From: Perca fluviatilis
Taxonomy: Eukaryota > Chordata > Actinopteri > Perciformes > Percidae
NCBI RefSeq assembly: GCF_010015445.1
Contig: NC_053128.1
Coordinates: 13,060,184-13,124,183, forward strand
Reading direction: 5' to 3'
DNA length: 64,000 nucleotides
Both the position numbers and the translations under genes were made by a program. Under the pieces are notes generated by a model. It did not search any database. It saw only the letters and a list, made by a program, of their open reading frames with translations, and had not been told where the DNA came from. This document shows positions 1-11,441 of the stretch, piece after piece. Every line of letters begins with the position of its first letter. The stretch's first letter is position 1.

Positions 1-9
1 CGCATCTCC

Positions 10-357
10 TCAAGTCTGGAGAGGATTGCTGCAGCCATGGAGGCTCCAAACGCACCACCTGCACCTGTTGTGCCCCTTCCTCCTCCCCCAACTCCATCTC
101 CGTTCACCCGCTCCATCAGGAGCGCATCGCCACTCCCGGACCAGATTCCGCCGGAGTGTCCAATCCCGCCGTAGTTCAATATCACGTCTCCTTAAGTCCT
201 CTAATATTTCCTCATTTATGTCATCAACACATCCATGATTCATGGAAATGTTGTGTAAAACACAACAAGCCACAAAGAATGCTGCGACTTTTTGAGGATT
301 GTACTGTAAAGTGCCTCCTGATCTATCCAAACACATGAAGCGCATTTTCAGTAATAT
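10..357 (-). CDS. PIF/Harbinger transposase (HARBI1-like), C-terminal exon
   Basis: The minus strand encodes the C-terminal end of a DDE-type Harbinger nuclease, the enzyme that cuts and integrates PIF/Harbinger transposons and is related to vertebrate HARBI1. Diagnostic residues are the LLK-RF-CLDRSGG block at the start, followed by LQY-P-KV and ACCVLHNI, which is the standard end of the DDE_Tnp_4 fold. A basic, Arg/Trp-rich tail then runs to a stop near position 10. The reading frame is open over 111 codons from the Met at 345, and homology extends a few codons upstream to about 357 before a stop at 370-372. The catalytic D, D and E residues lie upstream of this block in the family, so they must be in another exon or are lost. 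Because the tail is undamaged this may be a fairly young copy. A domesticated HARBI1-like gene is less likely, since transposon-like sequence follows upstream. Confidence 0.75.
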   Translation of the reverse strand: MLLKMRFMCLDRSGGTLQYNPQKVAAFFVACCVLHNISMNHGCVDDINEEILEDLRRRDIELRRDWTLRRNLVREWRCAPDGAGERRWSWGRRKGHNRCRWCVWSLHGCSNPLQT

Positions 358-363
358 TTTTCT

Positions 364-905
364 TTGTAATTATGTATGGTTTTCAAAAATGTGAACTGCT
401 GTAGATGAGAGAAGTGTATGCGCGTTGTGCACACGCTACATTATGGCCAAGCATTCATCCCTAAAATAGCATCTGAATAACGCGCCACTGGCTTTAGACT
501 AGCGTCACTGACTTTAGACCAGGTTTTTCCTGGTCAGTGGCGGAATTGTTTTCTGAAACTACAAGTCCACTGTGCGTCGGGTGCAAAATAGGAATGACAC
601 ATGCGTCGGTGTACAAAGGCAATTGCGCTGAGTGCAAGATAGGGCCCCTTGTCTTGAGACACTTGGAACTCCAACATAGACTGAAAGGAAATGTGAATTT
701 TTAGACATGCACGTTGCAGGAAGACAAGACACAGATTTCCTTCTCTTCTTTGCAGAATGGTACATTAAAGCTGCGTTTGGCATCTTCACACATTGGGAGC
801 TTCGAATGGAAAAAAGAGGTGACTTTTATTCAGAAGAACTGAAATATTAGTAAACTGTATATATGATAGTATTTATGAGCTGGGGTTTGTTTACCAGATA
901 CTGAC
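364..905. other. Probable Harbinger intron or internal sequence with a hairpin
   Basis: No coding potential is seen. Positions 483-542 contain nested inverted repeats: CGCCACTG (483-490) pairs with CAGTGGCG (535-542), and inside it ACCAGG (518-523) pairs with CCTGGT (529-534) around five T. I recall a similar GCGCCACTG/TTTAGACC stretch in fish Harbinger copies, so this is probably transposon sequence upstream of the C-terminal exon, but that is inference. Confidence 0.35.
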
Positions 906-1110
906 AATAATAATAATAATACATTTTATTTAAATGCGCCTTTCTCGGCACTCAACGACACCGTACAGGGATATATAACATATTTATGGGGGGGCAAGGT
1001 TTTGGATGGCCTTGAATGTAAACCGGAGGACTTTGAATTGGATACGGAACTGGACCGGGAGCCAGCGGAGCTGTTGGAGGACAGGATTGATGTGGTTGAT
1101 GGAGGGGGTT
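906..1110 (-). mobile_element. L2-type LINE relic, end of reverse transcriptase plus 3' tail
   Basis: Read on the minus strand, 1103-984 encodes NHINPVLQQLRWLPVQFRIQ followed by FKVLRFTFKAIQNLAPP, a good match to the conserved HI-PVL--LHWLPV--RI-FK-L---KA segment near the end of L2/CR1-clade reverse transcriptases. The rest of the C-terminus is missing. Positions 965-906 resemble a LINE 3' end (an AAATAAAAT motif and a short ATT repeat at about 907-920). The copy is therefore 5' truncated and internally deleted. Confidence 0.6.
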
Positions 1111-1830
1111 TGCCTCTTGATGCATCTATGAAGAGATTGAAATACAAATATAGATTTATAGAGCTGAGGAAAAATAAATGTGGTGGGTCGGTGAGGACAT
1201 TTGAGCATTCTAAAAGAATTTTCCTTTTCTCATTTGAAGAAACAAATGAAACATGATTTATTTTTTTGCAATTACAAGTCAGCAAGAGGAACCAAGGACT
1301 GCACTTAATTGCCATTTAACATTCTTAGTTGCATGCTTGGCCTTCACACGTTCACCCATTTCTGACCTTATACATTGATTTATATATTGAGTGGCATACA
1401 ATATTTTATAATGTGTGTGGGCAATAAACATAAAATTTCTGAAGAGCAATTTTTGAAGGGGACACAAATAATACAGCCACAAATATATTCGTAGAGGACA
1501 TGTGTTCACAGAGGAAAGCCTTAATACCATCGTTAGTGTAGCATGGAGACTGTACCATTATCCTTCTTTTCAGTGTTTCTCTTGATTCAATAAAAAGCTG
1601 AATAAATTGACCAAAATATTCTTCTTTAAAACCATGTATTTAAGTTGTTTATAATCAAGCCACAAAAATACCTTGAAAAAGTGTCCCCATATAAAAGAAA
1701 TACAATGCTTTTGTACACTTTTTTTGTATACAAATTAGCTGATCATAATGTAAATTAATGAGCCACTGGTAAAGCTCATCTGCTCACCCTGAGAGCCACA
1801 CACCTCCAACAATATGAACTAAGCTCAACA
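1111..1830. other. No recognisable feature
   Basis: AT-rich sequence with stops in all frames. I see no family match, tandem repeat or convincing splice-flanked frame. Confidence 0.5.
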
Positions 1831-1837
1831 CACTTAC

Positions 1838-1909
1838 CTGAGACTCTCCACCTGACTGTCCCTGGTCTCCCTGTCCCTCAGTTCTTTCTGTCTCCTTTGC
1901 CTGTGACAT
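1838..1909 (-). CDS. Candidate short coding exon with strong splice donor
   Basis: On the minus strand an ATG at 1909-1907, with A at -3, opens a 24-codon frame rich in Glu, Gln, Gly and Ser (starting MSQAKETERTEGQGD) and ends exactly at CTCAG|GTAAGTG, a near-consensus 5' splice site at 1838/1837. A perfect TACTAAC branch-point motif lies at 1922-1916, with a CAG at 1903-1901. The exon could therefore start either at the ATG or at position 1900 after that acceptor. Both readings keep the same open frame. I do not recognise the peptide, and the next exon was not found. It lies between a Harbinger fragment and an L2 relic, so a transposon exon is as likely as a host gene. Confidence 0.35.
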
Positions 1910-1922
1910 AGTGACGTTAGTA

Positions 1923-2385
1923 TTTCCATAAGCACCCATTCTTATAAAGATCTTACCAAATTGTCTTGATATGAGGACTTATTGTACTTACTTGGCGTTT
2001 GGCCTACTGAAAAAAGGATCTTATGTCTGTTTTTCTTTTCTCTGTCATTTTCTGGGCAACAACAACACAAATCTTTAACGTCAGATCGTCTAAATATGAG
2101 TTAGGTTCATAGGTTCACCACGTGGTCATATTATAATTATAAAATCATCTTGCGTCCTCCACATAAATATTAGGTTTCGTCTGAGACAGAGGATATATAT
2201 TTAACTGATCAGCCACTTAACTTCATATGGAGCAAAACACAACTGTAGCTAGATCTTCAATATTAACCCTAATATCAGTTCACACACATAACGTTAGGCT
2301 TTTCGCCGTGGTAACGTTAGTTGTAGTGGGTGCATTTCTATCCAACAAGCTATAAGCTAGGTAACGTTACATTATATTACACTAA
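1923..2385. other. No recognisable feature
   Basis: Unique-looking AT-rich DNA with several AACGTTA motifs. If 1838-1909 is a first coding exon this would be its upstream region; a possible donor CCAA|GTAAGT also occurs on the minus strand near 1993. No TATA box or CpG-island composition is evident. Confidence 0.3.
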
Positions 2386-3597
2386 TATAATTCAATTCAA
2401 TTCAATTTTATTTATAGTATCAAATCATAACACAAGTTATCTCGAGACACTTTCCAGATAGAGTAGGTCTAGACCACACTCTATAATTTACAAAGCCCCA
2501 ACAATTCTAATAATTCCCCCAAGAGCAAGCAGTGCGACAGTGGCGAGGAAAAACTCCCTCTTGGGAAGAAACCTCGGACAGACCCAGTCTCTTGGTAGGC
2601 GGTGTCTGACGGTGCCGGTTGGGGATGCGATGAACAGTGACAGTAATAGTCACATTAATAATGGAACAGTGACTTCAAATGGTAGTCGTAGTAGTTCATG
2701 TCATATCAGTGCGCTGCAGGGCGTTACAGGATGTAGCGTGGCCCAGCAGAGCATGGATGGACGTAGCAGGAAGCAGCAGGGTTCAGCAGGACGCAGCATG
2801 ACACTGCAGGGTACCGCTTAGCTCAGCAGGGAGTGCAGCAGGACCACGGCGACAGCTGCAACCAAGATCTTGGTGCCAACGTTCTCCAAGGAAATACGCT
2901 GGGTGAAAAAACATAAGGACTCCAGGGAGTAAACTCCCCAGAAGCTAGGATTAATAACAAGCATTTCTGGGACGGGATGCACATAAATGGTAATAGAAAG
3001 GGAGAGGAGAGAGCAGCTCAGTGTGTCAAAGAAAGAAAAGTCCCCCGGCAGTCTAGAACTATAACAGCGTAACTTAGAGAGACAGGTCATTGTCCCACTA
3101 GAGCACTAGTGCTCTAGTGGGACAATAAGGTATTAGGAGCTCTTCTAGATATGATGGTGCTTGACCATTTAGAGCTTTGTAGGTCAGGAGAAGGATTTTA
3201 AATTCAATCCTGGATTTTACAGGAAGCCAATGCAGAGAAGCTAATACAGGAGAAATATGATCTCTTTTCTTAGTTCTCGTGAGAACACGCGCTGCAGCAT
3301 TCTGGATCAGTTGGAGAGTCTTAAGGGTTATTATTAAGTTATTCTAAGTTATTTGAGCAACCTGACAGTAGGGAATTACAATAGTCCAGCCTGGAAGTAA
3401 CAAATGCATGGACTAGTTTTTCAGCATCGTTTTGAGACAGGATAGTCCTAATTTTGGCAATGTTACGAAAATGAAAAAAGGCTGTTCTTGAGGTTTGTTT
3501 TAGATGGGCGTTAAAGGATATATCCTGATCAAAAATAACCCCTAGATTTCTGACAGTAGGGCTGGAGGCCAGGGCAATACCATCCAGAGTAGCTGGA
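2386..3597 (-). mobile_element. 5'-truncated L2-type LINE
   Basis: The minus strand from 3597 to about 3130 encodes the C-terminal third of an L2-clade reverse transcriptase. Recognisable blocks in order are NLGVIFD, LVHAFVTSRLDYCNSLLSGC, HISPVLASLHWLPV, SRIEFKILLLTYKAL and APSYL. The frame is broken near 3327-3355 by a short TTATTATTAAG/TTATTCTAAG-type duplication. From about 3088 down to 2386 follows a long 3' region ending in ATAAATAAA and three ATTGA repeats, as expected for L2 3' ends. The 5' part of the element is missing at an abrupt junction near 3597. Frames visible inside, including a 90-codon hydrophobic one at 2818-3090, are 3' region and not separate genes. Confidence 0.85.
3089..3126. 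repeat. 38-bp perfect palindrome
   Basis: The sequence ATTGTCCCACTAGAGCAC is followed by TA and its exact reverse complement, giving 19 bp per arm with no loop. It lies at the junction between the reverse-transcriptase part and the 3' region of the L2 element. Confidence 0.95.
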
Positions 3598-5090
3598 TAT
3601 CGCTACATATAGCGACATTTTTTGTCATGACTAATTCATTAATTACTCAGCATTATTTCTATTTGAGAAAAGAAAAACTTAATCCGATGTTTAATGTGAA
3701 TAAAACAGCCTTGAACCACCTACTTACTACATCCCTGTCACTACCCGATGTGACTGTCACCGTGAGTGTAGCCAGAGACTATTTAGAAAAGGACTTTGGT
3801 GTAGCGCAGATCCTACGGCATGCAGTGGACCAAACCACTGTGAGGCAACAGAGGGGGGACTCAAAATGTTTCTAAACTTAAAAAGCATTTTTTGAGGTTT
3901 GTATTGTTTTACTACTTACACAGATATTTTAAGTATACATCATTATGTTATTTACGATACACAGCATTGTTTCAATGATATTTCTAGGAGGGGACAACAC
4001 TTAGATGGGGGGGATCTGACGATAAAGGAGTGACCAAAGTTACAGAAGGTGGATGGGCCGGGGCTTTTTGACAGTGCTCCTGATTTCTGCACTTGAGCGC
4101 TTGCCTCTATCAGACTACAACTGTTTTTTCCACTTGTTTTGATCCTTAAGTAGCCCTCATTATTCAGTTTCGACTATATGTCTCTTTCTTTTGGACTTGT
4201 TTTGTAGGTCTAAAAAAATCTGTCCATTTTGTTTTGATATGGAATGACCAAACCTCAGTGGCCTTAACTGCATAGTGCGTAGTTTTTGTCGCCCTCATGA
4301 GGAATTCTAAGTAATGACAACAACACTGTCGGAGCATCCACATGACGCAATCCTTTGGTGATCGCGTACAATCCCCACCCCTCCTCTGCGCAGTTGATAG
4401 TAGCATTTATCCCGTCAAATCAAGGAGGACTAGGAGGATTAAAAAAACATGGACTTTTCAGAAGAGGTGATTACCTTGTAACTTTTATGTTCTCTTCCTC
4501 TCCAAAGCTAAACACTGCTGTTGTCCTTTCTCATTGGTGATGTAAAACGCATCACTTGGGCGTCTGCGAGTGAATGTCACTGTACAATACTTATGTCAGT
4601 CCTTTTTTAATTTTGACCAGCCATCCATGACATTCCATTGGGTTGCATTAATACATTATATAATAGTAAATGTAAAAAATGGCTTCTCACTTACAAGTAA
4701 TGCACCTTGCTCAACCATTATTTGAATATGTGAAATTTGGACAAAACCTCCAAGTGACGGATTTATCCTTATGTGTTCACTTTGCCACGACCATTCACTG
4801 TCATTTATCAGTTTACAACAATCTATCAATATGCATTCATTTTACACTGTAATCTATCAAATTATAACAATAAGAAGCAGAGGAAATGAAAATGAAATAA
4901 TTGCTGGATAACTCTCCTGTTGTAATCTCCCTAAACTTGCACTGTGAGGTTCAGTTGATGTGTGGGACGTGTCAAAATCAGTGAGAGAAAATTATATTAG
5001 AAATATGAAATTGCATTCTGCAAATTTGATGAAATGGGCCCCAGCTGCGTTCCTACATGGCCGGTCTAGGCTTTTACAAATGAATTATTC
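3598..5090. other. No recognisable feature
   Basis: AT-rich DNA without family matches. Short frames at 3627-3875, 4164-4406 and 4355-4540 show no recognisable motif or splice framing. Confidence 0.45.
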
Positions 5091-5093
5091 TGG

Positions 5094-5259
5094 CAGGATG
5101 AAGCACTTAGTCACAAAACACTCATCCCCTCAAAATTGTTCCAGGAACATGGCGCTGACTTTAATTTACTCCAATGGCCTGCACAGTCCCCAGATATCAA
5201 CCAAGTAGAGCACCTTTGGGATCAAGTGGAACATGAGTTTTACAGCGTGGAGGCATAGA
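5094..5259 (+). pseudogene. Tc1/mariner transposase fragment
   Basis: The plus frame starting at 5094 reads QDEALSHK, KLFQEHGADFNLLQWPAQSPD, then VEHLWDQVE. This matches the conserved Tc1 block QDNAP-H and WP-QSPDLNPIEHLWD, the part of the DDE/D catalytic core around its second Asp and third acidic residue. The Asp at 5097-5099 and the Glu of VEHLW at 5208-5210 are present, but the usual N-P-I before that Glu is N-Q-V. The frame stops early at 5257-5259. Sequence upstream could not be joined in frame, so this is a truncated, inactive copy. Confidence 0.75.
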
Positions 5260-5343
5260 CGAACAAATCTGTGGGAAATACCCAAGGGCGTAACTTTGGG
5301 TTCAACATTGGGGAGGTTGAGATCTCCATCCAGGGCTGTAGTC

Positions 5344-5347
<4 letters not shown>

Positions 5348-5397
<50 letters not shown>
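5348..5397. repeat. (AT)n microsatellite
   Basis: About 24 uninterrupted AT dinucleotides. Confidence 0.97.
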
Positions 5398-5404
<7 letters not shown>

Positions 5405-7167
5405 CTGGCTTAGAATAGGCCTTTTTGGGGGAACATATGAAAGTGGGGGGTAGGACATTTTCACTTCACTTCATTTTCTGCATTCTGATAATTTTTTATG
5501 CACCAATTTATGTTGGAAATACCTTTATTTATGTAAAGGAAATAGAAAGTATAAAAATATAATGGAATATAAGGCAGTAATGGGGCTTTTACATTAGGGA
5601 CCTGGGCCCGGACCCTAAAGTTGACCCCAAAGTACTGCTCGTTTGATAAGTGTGAACACATCCATGCCCGAGTCCACTTGAAAATGGGGTCATTACAGTT
5701 CAGGTGTTCTCCCATACGATTTGCACCAGGTATAAAAACCAACTGTACCAAAACACGGAAGTTGACTCCAACTATCTAGGGAGGTCCTGGGACATGTATG
5801 TCCAAATAGGCTGTTTCACATTAATTTTAGCCATAGCAAAACAACATGCTCTACATATCTGAACAAGTTCAGTTGAATAGCATGAATCATTCATTTTGCA
5901 CCACATTTGTAATGTATCAAACTCTATTGTTCCAGTATTAGTAAAATTGATATATATCAGCCATTTGATAGTCATTCTATTATTTAACTGTATTTAATTC
6001 CATACTATTCTGTAAAAAAATATTGCAGCATTGTGGATCAGTCAAATATGTATTCTTCCGTCTTTATTTCACGGGCCCTGAAACCAACTCCTCTGATTAG
6101 TCAAAAACTTTAAAAAGCATCATGGGAAAGCTAAAACTGCTTTATCATCGCACCATAGACAATCAAAGGACCAAACATTAATAAGACTGTCAATATTGGA
6201 TATAAGACTATGGATTTATTGCACAAAGTCCTCAAGTTTACCCCCCCCCCCTTTAAGTCCTAAACACAATCTTTTCCTAAACCTAACCAAGTAGCTTTGT
6301 TGCTTAAACATAACCCTACCCTGCATGTTGAAAAATGGGTGCCCAGAGGGTTAAAAATGTGATTCCAAGAGGTCCTGACCAAGCAGCCGTATGTGGGGAG
6401 TCGGCAATGAGAACTGCATGTTAAAATACATACACAGAATCTCATGAAATCCATTGCAAAGGGGGATCTTTCCAGGTTGTTCGAAGTTGTAACTTATTAA
6501 GTGGGCAATGAGTGTACGTCCCAATAAATTGACATAACCCAAATTATATCACTGTATCATGTAACAAAACTGTAGTAATAGCTGATTTGATATATATTGT
6601 AAATCTTTTTTCTTTAAAAACATCTGATCTCCCAATCTTCTTCTTTTCTCTCACAACATTCAAATTAAGAAAATATACTCTTCTGTTGTCCAGAAAATGC
6701 CAGATGATTTTAACTCAGAGTCCCTGACTCTGCTAATGTGGAAAATGTCGTGCAACTGATTTTTATATGATATAGCCTGCATGCTTTTCCAAATGCCTGT
6801 TCAGAATCAGATTTTTATAAGGCCATGTTTCCATTTTACTCTTCAAATAGTGTGGCTGAGTGTACAGCGGTCACAGCTAAGTTAAAGTAAAATTGTTCTC
6901 TATACACAACAATGAAGTCTCTGTCAGAGGTATTTTTTAATTGGCAGAAATGAAAATCACCTTTTCAGTCTGAACTTTTACCAATATTTTCAAACTTCCT
7001 TTCTTGTCTTTATGAAATCATGGCCATTTCTCACATGTGATGCGGTTATACCCTCTCTTTTGTTAGTAAAAGGGCATTGCATTTTGTCTTGGCTTCAAGT
7101 AATGCTTCATACTTGTTTGCTTGCAAAGCCAATGTAGACCTCCACAGGTTCTGCAAGTGAACCGTTA
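5398..7167. other. No recognisable feature
   Basis: AT-rich DNA, with a C10 run at 6241. No family, splice-framed exon or tandem array was found. Confidence 0.45.
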
Positions 7168-7176
7168 TTTCTACAC

Positions 7177-7551
7177 TAGTCTATATCCTTGATGTTCCAC
7201 TTCCGGGATTGATCCGGTGCTGCAGGAAATTCCACCAGATGCATGTATTTTCCGTTTCCTTCCACTTTCTTTGTGTTGGAATTTAATGAGGACTAGTGTG
7301 AACTGCTCCTCAGATCTCTGCATGGTAAATTGAGACAGCTAGCTAGACTATCTGTCCAATGTGAATTTTCTCTCCCACGACTATTTTGCAGTGGCTCTGT
7401 GCGGAGCTTAGAGCCGCCCGTGACGATTCTGATTGGTTTAAAGAAATGCCATTTAACCAGAGCACGTTTTCCTCCCATCCCCCAATGCAATGTGCAGTAG
7501 CCAGACCCTCCTTTAGCGAGCTTTGGAGCAGGGTCTGGCAAAGCGAAACTA
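7177..7551 (+). mobile_element. Non-autonomous transposon, 9-bp-TSD family, copy 1
   Basis: Starts TAGTCTATATCC and ends GGCAAAGCGAAACTA. It is flanked by TTTCTACAC (7168-7176) and TTTCTATAC (7552-7560), a 9-bp duplication with one mismatch. Near the right end GCCAGACCCTCC and GGGTCTGGC form a subterminal hairpin. It aligns over its length with copies at 16835, 19752, 35724 and 48139. No coding sequence. Confidence 0.9.
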
Positions 7552-7633
7552 TTTCTATACCAACGTTTAGTACATAGACCATATACTGTATGGGGACTGA
7601 CTAACTTCTTCACAATTCTTTATGAAAAACAAT

Positions 7634-8827
7634 TGTAATGGGTGTGACATCATAGCTCTATAAAGGGCAGAGGTTATTTAGGGACACCGGTAATTTGCGC
7701 TCCCTCTCTCTCTCTCTCTCTATCGGTCTACAGAATCAGGAAGTGTAGCGGGGTGTACATGTGTGAAGGCCAAACATTTTGCTTTACAGTAGGTGCCGTT
7801 TTCATTTAAACATCTACAGCATGTAACGTGAGAGTGTGTAAGAAAAATTGTTCAATTAGGAAGTGCATTTGTTTTCATAGAGTGCCGAAGACTGCAGTGA
7901 CGGAAGACAGGTTGCCGTACAGGCGCGCTGTAAAACAATTCCAGTCAGCTATTTAGATCAGCTCAAACTTGGAGCGGAGATAATGATTGTAAGCTATGAA
8001 CCGTGAAATGTATCAAATATAGTAGGATGTAACTATGTTCAGTGTATTGTCTTGGTTTTTCCTTTTTAGTATCGGTCATCACGACATTAAAACATGCTGC
8101 TGGTCTGAATGAAACCTAAATGACTTAAAGGTACAGCGTACTGTCCGACCATCTAATGAAATACATTGTGTCCTGAAATATGCTGGAAAGTGGTCTAATA
8201 TTGTCTTGATTTTTCATAGGACTGTCTTTGAGTGCAATATCGCCTGTCATTTTTTTTTTCCCACATTAATTTAGAGTAACGGGCATTTATTTGTACAATT
8301 TGTTTTCTTTCTTAGTTGGGTTTGTTCGTTTTCTTTCATTTTAAATATTAATATTAAAGGGTAAAGTGCAATATCGCTGACGGGCACTGTGCAATTCTAA
8401 GGCTGGTTATAGGCTCAGATATAGCTTTAGAGACCCCTTATTGCCTGCTAGTGTTGATTGAGGTGTTAAGTCTTCTATTATTCCTTGCATATAGTGAACA
8501 ATTAATTTGTGGGTTTTAAAGTGTGCAGTGGTATTTTGTTCTAATGGAGTTCATTGCTCTTTTATTGTGTGTATTGGGTCCTAAAGCTTATTAATAGCCT
8601 CTCAATTATTCCTGTGCATTTTTGCTATTCATAACAAGTGATTGTGTCGATGCCATTGCACTTTCCCCTCTAAAGTTGCTAATGTGTAGTTCCATGGTGG
8701 CGCTGTTGGCCTTTTCATATTTGTGTTTTTAATCTATGCAGACTTTGTGAATAAACTCAATTTTATATTTTGTAACTGGCCTTACGTCCTGGTTTGTTCT
8801 GGAGACTTACCTGTTTCCATCACTACA
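7634..8827 (+). mobile_element. Probable solo LTR
   Basis: This 1,194-bp block begins TGTAATGGG and ends CACTACA, so it has TG...CA termini. It is flanked on both sides by CAAT (7630-7633 and 8828-8831; ACAAT also fits with a shift). A TATAAA box lies at 7659-7664 and an AATAAA signal at 8750-8755, the order expected of an LTR, although the TATA box is unusually close to the left end. No gag or pol frame or second LTR adjoins it. A (CT)n run occupies 7701-7722. Superfamily is not determined; Ty3/gypsy is a guess. A non-coding transcribed unit is the alternative. Confidence 0.5.
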
Positions 8828-8831
8828 CAAT

Positions 8832-9300
8832 GTTTGAAGAGGCTGTGTACAGCATAGGAGCACCTGTAGCCCTAGCCCTCATGTTACAAGAGGAGGTTAA
8901 TATACGCCCATGGAAACTGTATTTAGTGTGAGAGGGCAGCATTGCCATTTATTCATTTGTAAGAGAGTTTGCTAGTTGTCTTTATAGATGATTAGGCTGC
9001 CTTTGCCCTGGTATATTACTTTGTTAAAGGGTTTGTGGAAACAGGGGCAGTGGACTGTGCTTTGCCAGCATTGCATTTCTCGCCAGCCATTTTCAGTTTT
9101 TATTTGCATGCAATTTGTGCTGTGAAGGGGTACTCAGCACTCGACAGTCCCATGTCATACACACTGGAGCGGATGACATGATGATTTGCCAAAGCCATGC
9201 ATTGTATTCAATGATAAATAGAGATGCACCTTTCCAACTTTTTCTCTCTCAATTCCAATACCTCGAGGTCAGGGTAACTCAGGGTAACCTTTTAATCTAA
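8832..9300. other. No recognisable feature
   Basis: No family match or convincing frame. Confidence 0.4.
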
Positions 9301-9925
9301 GGTACACATTTTATTTGATAGGGACCATGCATATATTTATTTATTTATTTATTTATATATATATATATGAACATTGTTGTATAAAAAACACCATGTAAAT
9401 ATGCCAGAATTAGTAAAAATAACTACACTAAATAACTGCACTTTTCATCTGCAGTCCCTAGGCAGGTGACATAGTAGGACTAACATAGAGACAGCCAACA
9501 GTCATACAGCACTCATTCACTATAAATTAAAAGGTACACATAATGGTGACATATACATTGACAAAACAAACAAACAAAACAAAAATACATAATGACAGAC
9601 ATTATTCATCCACCTCTATACTGCATTCAATTTAACAGTGAAAGTGTATGGGTGATGAAATGTGTGACAGTTAAAAGTGAGTGCATCTCTGGTTTTCTAG
9701 GAGCCACTGTTTAAAGTGAGTTTTTAAGGTGTTGAATGTAGGACACTCTCTTATTGGGAGGGGCAAGCTATTCCAGATTTTGCCTCCTATTATTGACAAT
9801 ACGTTTTGTCCGTAAGTGGTGCGTCTAAATGGTATCACACAGTCCCCTTTTACAGAGGCCCGGGTACTACCGCCGCTTTCAAGTCTTTGGAAAAAAAGCA
9901 ATGCAGTGGAGGGGGGCAAGATTAT
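9301..9925 (-). mobile_element. LINE 3' end with C-terminal reverse-transcriptase frame
   Basis: On the minus strand 9919-9671 is an undamaged frame containing STRASVKGDC, RRTTYGQNVLSI and GGKIWNSLPLPIRECPTFNT, then LKTHFKQWLL. This is the pattern G--IWNSLP--IR-----FK--LK--LL found after the reverse-transcriptase domain of L2/CR1/Rex1-like LINEs. The 3' UTR then runs down to a TTTA/TA tandem (about 9337-9369) and GGTCCCTATCAAATAAA near 9330-9310, a typical LINE tail. The 5' part is missing. Confidence 0.7.
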
Positions 9926-9929
9926 ATAA

Positions 9930-11438
9930 CACTTTATATACCAAAGTTGAAATGTTTGAAATTGTCAAAGCTCTAAAATGTATGTCTCTCTGAGATATCG
10001 CAATGGTGAAATGACAATGCCTTTTTATCAAAAGTTTTCATGGTTTTCTTGAATAGAGATTCAATGCTTTTAACAGTAGTTATGCTAGTTAATGACCAGT
10101 TTGTAAAACAATATGGGATAATATAGTAATGTGATAGTATATATATATATATATGAACAACTTGGCAGCTTTGGTATCAAGAATTGGCCAATTCTGCAAA
10201 TTGAATTTAACTTTATTTGCAACCTTTTTTAAATGACATTTTACACGAGCCAGGGATTGCTGTCACGCCAAAACTGAGTCAGTGGCCCTCCGTGACTTAA
10301 TTCATTTAGCTAATAGCAGAAACACTGAATTCTATAATGACATTTAGGACAAAATTGTAAGTGGATCTGCTTAATAGGGTCAGGCGAAGTTATGGTTAAG
10401 ATTAGTCAAGTAGCATTAAAGTATGCTTAAGGTTAGGTAATTAATACACTTGGTCAAGGTGAGGGAAAAAGTGTGATTATGGTTAAAAATAACTTTAATC
10501 TCCTTTACAAAAGTCCCACCTGATAAGTGTACATGCCCATCCACTCCAAGATGAACATGATTTCTTGGGTGAATGTGATGGATTTAAGGCAGTGATTAGT
10601 GCATATCTAGCAGTGGGCAATTGCAGTAGCAAGGAACATATAAATTGAAATAAATGAGGTGCAAATTTGTTTTTCTCTAAATTTATTTACACATGTAAGA
10701 AGAATGGAGGCTTTAATGAGTCCTCTACATCCACTTAAACACAGCATGTCAGACGGTAATTCTTACAATTCCCAATCCCGTGTATAATATTAAGTCCCCC
10801 ATCACAGCGTATGACAAGCTAGAGACTCATTCCATTCTTTCACTCCCTCACTGTCTCCCCTCTGTAATTATTTTCTTGTTTCACAGCTCAATTATTCCTA
10901 CATCCATGTGCTTTGTTTCTCACCTAACTTTGTGTCTATTGTCTCTCAGAGCTAGGTAGGTGTTGTTAATAAACACCTCCTGAGCTCTAGGGCTCTCCTG
11001 GGCTTGACAGATTGACCCAGCGAGAGGCATTAGAGTGATTTAAGTTCCAGATAATGGCGACATAATATCAGCAAGAATGTAATGCTGCGCATTTACTGAA
11101 AATGACTTGGACATAACTGAATTGCAATAATGATTATAACTGACAAAAGCAGAAGGATTGGATATTGGCTCGCTTCCACTGTTTAATGAAACACTGTCAT
11201 CCCAAAAGTCAGTTGCTGTACAACAAGGATGTTTTAAATTCACCTGACAGAGCAGGTTACATATAACTCCTGTTTGACAGTTGATGGTTTACACTTTCCC
11301 TTTGTGCATAAAGTTGTAGGTTAGCAGGCTCATTTAAGAAATTTAACTTGAATTTTGATAATACTGTAAGGTTAGAAAACAAGGGAGAAGCAGAAGCATA
11401 CAGTTTTATGTCCCTTCACTGCAACCATGATATACTCA
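9930..11438. other. Mostly unassigned; short (AT)n at 10137-10155
   Basis: One short AT repeat and otherwise unassigned AT-rich DNA. Near 10908-10960 a minus-strand stretch has an acceptor-like CCTACCTAG and a donor-like TTAG|GTGAG 28 nt apart, too weak to call an exon. Confidence 0.4.
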
Positions 11439-11441
11439 TAG

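Noticed and set aside
2540..3090. 93-codon plus-strand frame and 90-codon hydrophobic minus-strand frame
   Set aside because: Both lie in the 3' region of the L2 element and are not separate genes.
7386..7577. Coding frames within the 9-bp-TSD copies (also 16886-17110, 20091-20273, 28846-29106, 35775-35993)
   Set aside because: Each frame lies inside a non-autonomous copy and differs between copies, so it is incidental.
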